Assembly: GCA_030247575.1 (NCBI GenBank)
Contig: JAOTRV010000029.1
Span: 1-56,199, forward strand
Direction: 5' to 3'
DNA length: 56,199 nucleotides
From: Sulfuritalea sp.
Lineage (GTDB): Bacteria; Pseudomonadota; Gammaproteobacteria; Burkholderiales; Rhodocyclaceae
In this document: in pieces, positions 1 to 9,200 of the stretch
Layout of the letters: each line of letters begins with the position of its first letter
Position numbering within the stretch: the first letter of the stretch is position 1
Translations under genes and position numbers: made by a program
Notes under the pieces: generated by a model
What the model was told of the DNA's origin: nothing
Seen by the model: only the letters and a program-made list of their open reading frames with translations
Databases searched by the model: none

Positions 1-2
1 AA

Positions 3-2543
3 AGGATTTCCAGCCCTCCTTTCGCCAGCTTCGTCCCAACTTCCTTCAGGCAGCAGCTTTTATTTCTGCCTCATTGTTCGCGTGACATTTGCTCTGCGTA
101 CGTCTTGCAGAGTGGCGGACGTAACACGGTGAAAGCCGACGTAATCAAGCAGCGCTCCTACAAAAATCAGGCGCCCCGCCCCAATCTCTTCTTCCGCAGC
201 CTCTATTCCCGAGACTTTTCCAAGGTAAAGCGCTTGCGTGGTGACGACCACACCGGTCAGCTGAGTACCGACGTCCGTATCGAAAGGGAAGACCTGTTCC
301 GGGAAGGGAAAATCAGTGCTTTATTCTGTTCGCCGACGATGGAGCTGGGTATCGACATTCGCAATCTGAGTGTCGTTCATATGCGCAATGCGCCACCCAA
401 CCCGTCCAACTATGCTCAACGCTCCGGGCGCGCGGGCCGGAGCGGTCAGGCGGCGCTGGTATTCACTTACTGCTCAACGTACTCGCCTCACGATCGGCAC
501 TACTTCAATGAACAGGCTGCACTTGTCGCGGGCGCGGTCATGGCGCCGCGCCTGGACCTCTGTAACCGCGAGCTGCTCGCCTCGCACCTGAACGCGCTTG
601 TCGCATCCCAAATCGGCATGCCCGGCCTGGACGACCTTGGAGCGGGCAAGCCGTCCATCATGAAGCTGGTGATCGACGACAACGACAAGATGCCCTTGTC
701 CAAGGAAGTACGTTCTGGCCTCGACATGTCTCCGGCGACGTTCGACGATATCAAGGCAACGTTCAAGCGCGCCATACGGGATTTCGAAGGAGAACTTGAA
801 ACCAATGGGGCGACTTGGTACTCCGACCAGTGGATCGACCAAAATTTGTCGAAGGTGGCCGACAATCTCGATCACGCGCTGGATCGTTGGCGAAGGCTCT
901 ACCGCTCGGCCCGAACCATACTCAGCCGTGCCACCCAGAAGATTGAAAGCGGAACGCTCAGCTTGGGCAGCGACGAATATCGTAAGCACAAGCGCAATCA
1001 GGATCAGGCGACCCGTCAGCTCGATCTGCTTCGCAATGATCTGGCCGGCCGATCCAGCGAATTGTCCGAGTTCTATCCCTATCGCTATCTTGCTTCCGAG
1101 GGGTTCCTCCCCGGTTACAACTTCACCCGGCTCCCGCTCCGGGTCTTCCTGCCCACCGGCGACTCGTCCGGTGAGTTCGTATCCCGACCGCGCTCGATTG
1201 CCCTGAGAGAGTTCGGGCCGATGAATATCATTTATCACAACGGCCGCAAATACCGGGTATGCCAGCTTGTGATCCAGGATGCGGAATCGGCATTGACGGA
1301 AGCCAAGATCAGCAGCAAGACCGGCTATTTCATGGCTGGCGACGCTGCCAAGGACAGTACCTGTCCGTTCTCCGGTATCGATCTTTCTGACAACGCCTTC
1401 AAGGAACATCTCCATGACCTGATGGAGATGGCCGAATCCCGTGCCGAAGAGATCGATCGCATTTCCTGCGAGGAAGAGGAACGCGTCTCGCGCGGCTACG
1501 AAATTCGTACCTATTTTTCCGTCGACGGTGGACACGTCGATCGCGTCCGCAAGGCGGTCGCAACGTCTTCCGAGAATGCCTTGCTGAATCTGCGCTATGT
1601 CCCAGCGGCGCGCTTGATTCACGTGAACACTCAGTGGCGCGCACAGAAAACCGAAGGCTTCCCCATTGGCCTGATTTCCGGCGACTGGCGCGGTTCCATG
1701 CCGGATACCAGTGCCGAAGCGAATGCCAACCTCAAGGAAGAATTCCGCCTGGTCAAACTCTGGACTTCCAATCTGGCGGACGCCCTGTATATCGAGCCGA
1801 TCCAGCCGCTGGGCTTGAAGCCCGACGGGGTCATCACCCTCCAGCATGCACTCAAGCGTGCCATCGAGCGTGTCTTCCAGGTCGAACCGAACGAAATCGG
1901 GGTGGTCGCCATCGGCGACTCGGAGGCACCCAACATCCTGCTGTATGAAGCCGCCGAAGGCAGTCTTGGCATCCTTTCGCAATTCGTCGAAGACGTGAAT
2001 GTCTTCCACAATGTTATCAATCAGGCCATTGCCTTGTGTCGTTTCGACGATGCCGAGTACAAGGGTCCGGCAAGTTACGACGACCTGCTCAGCTACTACA
2101 ACCAGCGCGACCACAGGATCATCGATCGGCATCTAATCAAGGATGCGTTGGAGAAGTTGCGCATCTGTTCCATTGAGATTCAAACCAACACCAGCTTTGG
2201 CAGCTATGAAGAGCAATACCAGGCGCTGCTACGCAATCTCGACCCCAATTCCTCGACCGAGCGCAAGTTCATCAACCATCTCTACGAACACGGCTTGAGG
2301 CTCCCCGACGCTGCACAGAAGCGGGTCGAGGGCCTCTATGTCCAGCCAGATTTCTACTACGAACCTCGCATCTGGGTTTTCTGCGACGGTACTCCGCATG
2401 ACGAGCCCGCAGTGAAGGAAAGCGATCACGCCAAGCGGCAAGCCATCATGGCGCGCGGTGACGAGGTCTGGATTTACTACTACAAGGACGATCTAGCCGC
2501 TATCGTTGCGGCCCGACCCGACATCTTCAGGAAAGTGCGATGA
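3..2543 (+). CDS. DUF1998-type helicase with nuclease-like C-terminus, 5' part outside the window
   Basis: The reading frame is open from base 3 to the stop at 2543, so the gene is partial at the left edge; the first possible start inside is TTG at 105. Numbering from that TTG, it shows only the second RecA half of an SF2 helicase: a DHTGQLS strand at 48-54, SPTMELGIDI at 76-85 and the motif VI arginine finger QRSGRAGRSG at 105-114. No Walker A or DExH box is present. Residues about 610-690 resemble DUF1998 (AAEGSLGIL, then SYDDLLSYYNQRDHRIIDR), but the usual zinc cysteines are mostly missing. The end (DFYYEPRIWVFCDGTPHD) resembles a restriction-endonuclease-like fold. Its stop overlaps the next ATG (ATGA at 2540). 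DUF1998 helicases are core parts of DISARM, Druantia and related antiphage systems; a defence role here is inferred. A short RecQ-like peptide in another frame at 2-85 leaves the true 5' structure open. Confidence 0.7.
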   Translation, partial: RISSPPFASFVPTSFRQQLLFLPHCSRDICSAYVLQSGGRNTVKADVIKQRSYKNQAPRPNLFFRSLYSRDFSKVKRLRGDDHTGQLSTDVRIEREDLFREGKISALFCSPTMELGIDIRNLSVVHMRNAPPNPSNYAQRSGRAGRSGQAALVFTYCSTYSPHDRHYFNEQAALVAGAVMAPRLDLCNRELLASHLNALVASQIGMPGLDDLGAGKPSIMKLVIDDNDKMPLSKEVRSGLDMSPATFDDIKATFKRAIRDFEGELETNGATWYSDQWIDQNLSKVADNLDHALDRWRRLYRSARTILSRATQKIESGTLSLGSDEYRKHKRNQDQATRQLDLLRNDLAGRSSELSEFYPYRYLASEGFLPGYNFTRLPLRVFLPTGDSSGEFVSRPRSIALREFGPMNIIYHNGRKYRVCQLVIQDAESALTEAKISSKTGYFMAGDAAKDSTCPFSGIDLSDNAFKEHLHDLMEMAESRAEEIDRISCEEEERVSRGYEIRTYFSVDGGHVDRVRKAVATSSENALLNLRYVPAARLIHVNTQWRAQKTEGFPIGLISGDWRGSMPDTSAEANANLKEEFRLVKLWTSNLADALYIEPIQPLGLKPDGVITLQHALKRAIERVFQVEPNEIGVVAIGDSEAPNILLYEAAEGSLGILSQFVEDVNVFHNVINQAIALCRFDDAEYKGPASYDDLLSYYNQRDHRIIDRHLIKDALEKLRICSIEIQTNTSFGSYEEQYQALLRNLDPNSSTERKFINHLYEHGLRLPDAAQKRVEGLYVQPDFYYEPRIWVFCDGTPHDEPAVKESDHAKRQAIMARGDEVWIYYYKDDLAAIVAARPDIFRKVR

Positions 2544-5443
2544 CCGCCTTTTCACAATCTTCCTTGCAGCCCGGGAAGCTCGTCAGCTTGCGCGGACGAG
2601 ACTGGATCGTGCTGCCCTCGGACGATCGTGACCTCCTGGTCGTCAAACCACTCGGCGGATCGGACGATGAAATTGCCGGTATCTATTTACCGCTTGCCAT
2701 TGCCAGCGATTTGCCCGTCGATGCCCGGTTTGAAGCCCCCACTGCCGCCGACCTCGGGGACATCAGCTCCGCCCGCCTTCTCTACGATTCGGCCCGTCTG
2801 GCTTTCCGGAACGGCGCGGGGCCATTCCGCGCCCTTGCCAAGCTTTCCTTCCGGCCGCGCTCCTACCAGATGGTGCCGCTCATCATGGCCCTGCGTCAGG
2901 AGTCGGTACGGCTGCTGATCGCCGATGACGTGGGTGTCGGCAAGACGGTCGAAGCGCTGCTGATCGTCAAGGAAATGCTGGAACGTCGCAAGATCAAGCG
3001 CTTTGCGGTCGTCTGCCTGCCCCACCTCTGCGAGCAATGGCAGGCCGAGATTCGCGCCAAACTGGACATGGAAGCCGTCATCATCCGCTCCAACACGCAG
3101 GCGCGTCTGGATCGTCAGATTCAGGGAGACACCAGCGTCTATGACTACTACCCGTATCAGGTCATCAGTATCGACTTCATCAAGTCCGACACCCGACGCG
3201 ACGTGTTCGTCGAGCAATGTCCGGAACTGGTGATCGTCGATGAAACCCACACCTGCGCCCGGCCGACGGGCGCATCCGACAGCCAGCAACAACGCTACCA
3301 CCTGATCAGCCGCATCGCCGCCAAGCCAGGCCAGCAGCTCATCATGCTCACGGCGACACCGCACAGTGGAAAGCCGGAAGAGTTTCAGTCTCTGCTGGGA
3401 CTGCTTCAGCCCGATTTCGAGTTCATCGACCTGCCGAATTCCAGTCAGGCCCAGCGCCGCGAATTGGCGCGCTATTTCATACAGCGCAAGCGTGGCGATG
3501 TCGAAAAATGGATGGGCGAAGACACGCCGTTTCCAGAGCGTGATGCCTTCGAATGGCCCTACGAGCTTTCGCCGGCCTATCTGCACTTCTTCGAAGAGAT
3601 TATCGACTTCGCCCGACGTCTGATTGCGGCGGATTCAAGTCAGGAACGGCGTCAACGGGTCCGATACTGGACGGCCCTCGCACTGTTGCGTGGCGTCATG
3701 TCCAGCCCGTCAGCCGGCGTAGAGATGCTCAATACGCGGCTAACGAATCTGGCAGCCGTTGTGGGCGATGATGCAGAAGTTTCGGCCGACGACGACGTTG
3801 CACAGCTGGAACTTGGCGACAACCCTGTTCGCGATACCGAATCCGGAACCGAGAGCGACAACACGCCTACCCATATCGTCGAACGCAACACATGGACGCA
3901 ACGTCAACGACAGGAACTTCGTGAGTTCGCGAAGCAGCTCGAACAGCTTGGCAACATCAGGCAAGACCTTAAGCTGGCTTCGGCCGAACTGATCATCGAC
4001 GACTGGCTGACTAGCGGCTTCAACCCTGTTGTCTTCTGCCGCTACATCGCCACCGCCAAATACATCGGCGAGCAGCTCGCGCCGATACTCAAAAGGAAGT
4101 TTCCCAAGCTCGATCTGGCAGTGATCACCAGTGAGTTGCCCGACGAATTGCGCAAGCAGCGCATCGAGGAAATGGGCAAGTCGCCGCTACGAGTGCTGAT
4201 TGCCACCGACTGCCTCTCCGAGGGTATCAATCTGCAAGAGCACTTCACCGGCGTCCTGCACTACGACCTGCCGTGGAATCCGAACCGTCTGGAGCAGCGT
4301 GAAGGTCGAGTCGATCGCTTCGGCCAGATGGCGCCCAAGGTCAAAGCCTGTCTGCTCTACGGTGCCGACAATCCCATCGATGGCGTCGTGCTCGATGTGC
4401 TCTTGCGCAAGGTGCGCGAGATCAAGCGCGCCACAGGCATCAACGTTCCGTTTCCCGAAGATTCGCAAAGCATCATCGACACCATTACCCAGGCACTGCT
4501 CCTCAACCCTGGTCGCCATATCGAGCGAAAGCGCGTCGCCAAGAACCAGATCGAATTCGACTTTGGTCAGTTTGACGAAGCAGTCACCGCCCGCGCCAAT
4601 GTCACCCGCAAAATCGATGAAGCCGCCGAACGCGAAAAAGCATCGCGCAGCATCTTTGCGCAGAACGCCATCAAGGCACAGGAGATCGAGGCTGATCTGC
4701 GCGAGATGGATGAAGCCATCGGCGATCCAGTCGTCGTCGAAAACTTCGTCACCTCGGCACTGAACAATCTTCTTGGTGTGCAGGTCGACAAGGACGCCAA
4801 GGGCTATCGTGTTGTCCTTGGCAACCTGCCGCCCCAACTACGCGAGCTGTTGCCAGACCTTCGCAATAGTCCCCAGCGCGACGCAATCAAGGTCAGCTTT
4901 CACTCCCCGACGCCCGAGGGTTATCACTACCTGGGGCGTAACCATCGCTTCGTCGAACAGTTGTGTCAGCTGGTCATGGCCAATACGCTGTCTCGGGTGG
5001 ACAAGCGCGCCGCCCGTGCCGCAGTTGTTCGCTCCCGGCAAGTCAGTATCAAAACCACGTTGCTGCTCTTCCGCTGCCGCAATGTCATCGAGCAAGCCAA
5101 GCTCAATCACCAGATTGTCGCCGAGGAAATGCTGCTCTGGGGCTGGCGCGGCACGCCACAGGAGAAAGAGTTTCTCGACCATGCCGAAGCCAAGGCGCTG
5201 CTGACCGAGGCACGTGCATCGTCTGATATCTCGCCGCAAGCTCGTGCCAGCTTCCTGGAGAACGAGCACAGGCTTCTCGACAATCTTGATGATGATTTCC
5301 GCGTGATCGCCGAACAGCAGTCGAAACGCCTGGTCGAGGCCCACGAGCGCTTCAGCGCCCTCATGGACAAGCAGCGTTTTCAGGTGGTCTATCCCGTACT
5401 GCCGATGGATCTGCTCGGCATCTACATCCTGCTTCCAGAGTGA
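2540..5443 (+). CDS. SNF2-type helicase, DrmD-like
   Basis: A 967-residue SF2 DNA translocase. Seen in the sequence: a Q-like RSYQ and Walker A ADDVGVGKTVEA near residue 132, DETH Walker B near 234, LTATPHSG motif III at about 274, and a helicase C domain with VLIATDCLSEGINLQ and the arginine finger QREGRVDRFGQ near 585-595. Between the two lobes, around 410-440, is an acidic linker. The long C-terminal third is mostly helical and unassigned. Length and motif spelling match the SNF2-like DrmD helicases of class 1 DISARM and related methylase-linked loci. The start overlaps the previous stop by ATGA, and its TGA overlaps the next GTG, so translation of the three genes is probably coupled. The likely role is ATP-driven movement along invading DNA with the methyltransferase further down; that role is inferred. 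Confidence 0.85.
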   Translation: MTAFSQSSLQPGKLVSLRGRDWIVLPSDDRDLLVVKPLGGSDDEIAGIYLPLAIASDLPVDARFEAPTAADLGDISSARLLYDSARLAFRNGAGPFRALAKLSFRPRSYQMVPLIMALRQESVRLLIADDVGVGKTVEALLIVKEMLERRKIKRFAVVCLPHLCEQWQAEIRAKLDMEAVIIRSNTQARLDRQIQGDTSVYDYYPYQVISIDFIKSDTRRDVFVEQCPELVIVDETHTCARPTGASDSQQQRYHLISRIAAKPGQQLIMLTATPHSGKPEEFQSLLGLLQPDFEFIDLPNSSQAQRRELARYFIQRKRGDVEKWMGEDTPFPERDAFEWPYELSPAYLHFFEEIIDFARRLIAADSSQERRQRVRYWTALALLRGVMSSPSAGVEMLNTRLTNLAAVVGDDAEVSADDDVAQLELGDNPVRDTESGTESDNTPTHIVERNTWTQRQRQELREFAKQLEQLGNIRQDLKLASAELIIDDWLTSGFNPVVFCRYIATAKYIGEQLAPILKRKFPKLDLAVITSELPDELRKQRIEEMGKSPLRVLIATDCLSEGINLQEHFTGVLHYDLPWNPNRLEQREGRVDRFGQMAPKVKACLLYGADNPIDGVVLDVLLRKVREIKRATGINVPFPEDSQSIIDTITQALLLNPGRHIERKRVAKNQIEFDFGQFDEAVTARANVTRKIDEAAEREKASRSIFAQNAIKAQEIEADLREMDEAIGDPVVVENFVTSALNNLLGVQVDKDAKGYRVVLGNLPPQLRELLPDLRNSPQRDAIKVSFHSPTPEGYHYLGRNHRFVEQLCQLVMANTLSRVDKRAARAAVVRSRQVSIKTTLLLFRCRNVIEQAKLNHQIVAEEMLLWGWRGTPQEKEFLDHAEAKALLTEARASSDISPQARASFLENEHRLLDNLDDDFRVIAEQQSKRLVEAHERFSALMDKQRFQVVYPVLPMDLLGIYILLPE

Positions 5444-6042
5444 CGATGCTGATCCCGGTTTCGACCCGCGACGAATTTCGCTTGCTTGGCGACTTGCCAA
5501 TGCTGGCGGTCGACATGGGTTTCTCAGGCAAAACGGCCTCTTCCGGCTATGCGTATCGCGCCGCCGGTGAACAGCAGACGAGATCAGAGAACAAGACGTT
5601 TGCAGCCTGTTTGCAGACGGTAGCCGAGCAGATCGGCCGAGCCGGCGATGTGCTGTTGATCATAGAAGCGCCCTTGTCGGCAGCCTTCGACCGCAAAGGC
5701 AACCCGCAGCCGCGAGGCGTTTTCGAGAGCAGTCCGAAACCACGCTGGTGGAGCCTGGGACCGGGTGCCGCCATGTCACTGGCCGCGATGCATTTCCTGA
5801 AGCGGCTTGCCAGCCAAATTCCTGCCAACCGGAAGTGCTTTCTGGTGGAAGGCTATGTCGTCGGCGCCAATTCCGGCCACGATGCGGATGTGGCCGAAGC
5901 ACTGATTCAAAGTGCCTGCTCGGAGCGGCGGTGCTCCTGGCAAGAACCCAAGGGGCAGCAACTTGTTTCCGCAATCGATTGGGTGCAGCCCGATACATCT
6001 GGTGCGCCATCTCCGATCGTCTTGATCCCCGAGTTCGAATGA
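5440..6042 (+). CDS. RNase H-fold (DUF429-like) predicted nuclease
   Basis: A 200-residue protein. From the GTG at 5440, which overlaps the upstream TGA as GTGA, the pattern is LAVDMGFS (Asp25), LLIIEAPLS (Glu76), CFLVEGYV (Glu137) and GHDADVAEAL (Asp148/Asp150). An aspartate at the end of the first strand, a glutamate after the fourth strand and a late D-x-D before an Ala/Leu-rich helix is the layout of RNase H-like folds such as RuvC and DUF429. ATG at 5446 is an alternative start. It has no signal peptide or membrane segment. I do not recall this protein from classical DISARM, where the usual nuclease candidate is the PLD-family DrmC; here it may be the effector nuclease or a subunit. Fold is moderately supported, function inferred. 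Confidence 0.65.
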   Translation: MTMLIPVSTRDEFRLLGDLPMLAVDMGFSGKTASSGYAYRAAGEQQTRSENKTFAACLQTVAEQIGRAGDVLLIIEAPLSAAFDRKGNPQPRGVFESSPKPRWWSLGPGAAMSLAAMHFLKRLASQIPANRKCFLVEGYVVGANSGHDADVAEALIQSACSERRCSWQEPKGQQLVSAIDWVQPDTSGAPSPIVLIPEFE

Positions 6043-6230
6043 GCTACCCAATAATCCATACCGAAGGCTGTCTTGGCGCCACCCCCAGAAGCCAGTTTGC
6101 AACGGCAGCAAAAGTCGGCGCTGGCGATACGGTGATGGTAATCGGAACCAAGTCGGCACCCAGTCGGCACCAAGTTGTGCAGCAGCGAAAGTGCTTCGAT
6201 GGCGCGACAGTCGCTGGACGCCAGCCATGA
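6039..6230 (+). CDS. 63-residue microprotein with ATGA overlaps at both ends
   Basis: A short open frame starting ATG at 6039, inside the stop of the RNase H-like gene (ATGA), and ending TGA at 6228-6230, which overlaps the methyltransferase ATG at 6227 (again ATGA). It fills exactly what would otherwise be a 184-base gap in a tightly packed operon. The product starts MSYPIIHTEGCLGATPRS, has a hydrophobic strand DTVMVIGTK and a basic tail (RHQVVQQRK), with two cysteines. I recognise no family. Near base 6150 a short tandem GTCGGCACC repeat lies within the gene. The double overlap is the main evidence; alternatives are a translational bridge or the relic of a larger gene. Confidence 0.5.
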   Translation: MSYPIIHTEGCLGATPRSQFATAAKVGAGDTVMVIGTKSAPSRHQVVQQRKCFDGATVAGRQP

Positions 6231-9200
6231 TTTACCCCAGCATCCGCATCGAAGGCGCCATCCTGTCGCCCGACATCCTCGACCGCCTCGACGATGCAGC
6301 GGGCCAGCGCCCCGCCGACTTCGGCCTCGATACCGGCACCAAGGTAAAGGATGAGATCGCCCGCGCCTGGGCCGATGCGCAAGACTACTGGCGCATCTTC
6401 CAGCGCAAGCTGGAAACGCTGAGGCCGGAGTCCCCCGCGACCACCGAAACCCGCCAGCAATGGGTCACGCCGCTGCTGGGGCTGCTTGGCTACCAACTCG
6501 ACTATCAAGCCAAGGGGGTTGAACTCAATGGCAAGACCTATGCCATTTCCCACCGCCTTGCCCATCGCGGCAACACCCCCATTCACATCATCGGCGCCCG
6601 AGAGGCCGCCGGGCTGGACAAGAAGCCTGAGCGCACTCACATCGGCGCGCCACGCATGTCCGCCCACGCCCTGGTGCAGGAATACCTGAATCTGCACGAC
6701 GAGCTCTACGGCATCGTCACCAACGGCCGCATCCTGCGCCTGCTGCGTGACAGCTCCCGCCTTATCAAGCTCAGCTATCTCGAATTCGACCTCGACCGCA
6801 TCTTCAGCGACGGCTTGTTCGCCGACTTCGCCATCCTCTATCGACTGCTGCACGTCTCGCGTCTGCCGGCCAGTAGTGAAGCCGCAGCGGAAAGCCTGAT
6901 CGAGCGCTACCACCAGGATTCGCTGGATTCCGGCGCACGGATTCGCGATGGCCTGTCCAAGGCCGTCGAACAAGCCATCCGCGATTTTGCCAACGGGTTC
7001 CTTACGCATCGCGACAACGATGCGCTGCGCCAGTCCATCCGCGACGGCAAGCTATCCCCGGAGAACTACTACCAGCACCTGCTGCGCCTGATCTACCGGC
7101 TGCTCTTCCTGCTCGTCATCGAAGAGCGCGATCTGGTTTTCCCGCCATCAGCCACTAGTCAGAAGCGCGATATCTACCGGCGTTACTACAGCCTGGAACG
7201 CTTGCGCCTGCTGTCCGAAAAGCGTCACCTTGCCGACAAGCGCCATCACGATCTGTGGCTAGCGATGCTCGCCAACTTCAGCTTGTTCGAAGCTCACGGC
7301 CCCGGTGACAAGCTCGGCCTGGCGCCGCTGGCCGGTGATCTGTTCAGCCCCGCCGCCATTGGCCCGCTGGCAAGCGCCATGCTGGGCAACGACGTGCTGG
7401 TAGGGTGCTTGCGTTCCCTTGGTCTCTACCAGCACCCCGACAACAACCAAACCATCCGCGTCAACTATGCCGCCCTCAACGTCGAGGAGTTCGGCTCCGT
7501 CTATGAAGGCTTGCTTGAATACGAACCGGTGTTCCTGGGTGTCTCCCCTCGCTTTCAGGGAGAGGGGGCGGGGGAGAGGGTGGGTTCCATCGAGTTCAGC
7601 TTCGCCCAGGGCGACCAGCGCGCCGCAACCGGCTCGCACTACACGCCGGACGATCTCGTTCAGCCGCTTATCAAGCACTCGCTCGACTACCTGATCGCCG
7701 ACGCACTCAAGAAGTCCGACCCCGCCAAGGCGCTGCTCGACCTGCGTGTCGCCGACATTTCCTGCGGCTCCGGTCATATCCTCTTGGCAGCGGCGCGCCG
7801 CATCGCTACCGAGCTTGCCATCGTGCGTACCGGCGAGGAGCAGCCCTCGCCATCGGCTTTCCGCAGCGCCATCCGCGACGTTATCCGCAACTGCATCTAC
7901 GGCGTGGACTTGAATCCGCTCGCCGTCGAACTCTGCAAGGTGGCTCTCTGGCTGGAGGCACACAACCCCGGCGAGCCGCTCAATTTCCTCGACCATCACA
8001 TCAAGTGCGGCAACGCCATTGTCGGTTTTGCCCGACGCGAGGAGGTCGAGCGCGGCGTGCCCGATGAAGCCTTTGTCACCCTGCCAGGCGATGACAAGGA
8101 CACCGCAGCCCTCCTGCGCAAGCGCAACAAACAGGAGCGCAAGCACCACGAGACCGGCCAGTTGCCGTTGGCGCCGACACTTGAGAAACAGTTTGACCAT
8201 ATCCTTTCCGGACAGCAGGCTCTATCCGCGCCGGAGCAGTCGCCCGACGACTTTGAGTTCAAGAAGCACCGCTATGCGGCATGGAAGGAAGATGCCTCGC
8301 TGCTGAACCAGATCGTCGGCATTCCCATAGCCCAGTTCTATCTGACCAAGACGGTGGACAATTTGCAAAAGTTCGTTACCGATGCCGCCTTCCGCCGCTA
8401 CTGGAAGGGAGATGTCGGTCCGCAAGGCCATGCCACTGCGGAAGCCTGGGCGCTGACCGAGCGAAAGCGTTTCTTCCACTGGTTCCTGGAGTTTCCAGAG
8501 ATCATTGGGCGGGGTGGGTTTGACTGCATTTTGGGCAACCCTCCCTATCTGATGAACCGAAAACTAAGTGGAAAATTTGGGGAAGAATTTCTGAACTGGG
8601 TGAAGTTTGCATTCGCGCCTGCGGCTGCGGTTGATCTCGTTGTGTACTTTGTTCGCCGTATGTACGAATTACTTAGCCACAACGGCTTCTTGGCATTGAT
8701 CTCCACTAATACGATTTCACAGGGAGCTGCAAGAGAGGGAGGATTGGATGCAATTGAATACGATGGCGGTTGCATTAACTTTGCCGTACGGTCACAGCGT
8801 TGGCCGGGCCGGGCAGCAGTAACAGTCTCTCTGGTGTCGATTTACAAGGGAAAATGGTCTGGGGAACGGTATCTAGACAATCAAAGCGTTACGCGGATAA
8901 CAACGTTTCTTGATACCGAGGAGATTTCGGTTGGTCCAGAGACACTGGCAGAAAATATGGATCAATCGTTTATCGGCTCTTACGTTTTGGGTCTTGGCTT
9001 TCTGATGTCCGAAAGCGATGCGAGAGATCTATTCGCAAAGTCGGACCACCACCGCAATGTCATTTACCCTTACCTCAGCGGTGATGACCTAAACGGACAT
9101 CCCGAGCAGCTCGCGAGTCGCTTCACAATCAATTTCTTCGATTGGCCGGAGGAAAAATGTGAGACGGAATACCCCGATATTTTTGCAATCGTCAAAGAAA

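Noticed and set aside
60-251. A 63-codon minus-strand frame at the left edge
   Set aside because: Overlaps the helicase frame, has no family match I know and no ribosome site.
474-2132. A long minus-strand open frame inside the first helicase
   Set aside because: Antisense shadow of a high-GC gene; the plus-strand frame has clear helicase and DUF1998 motifs.
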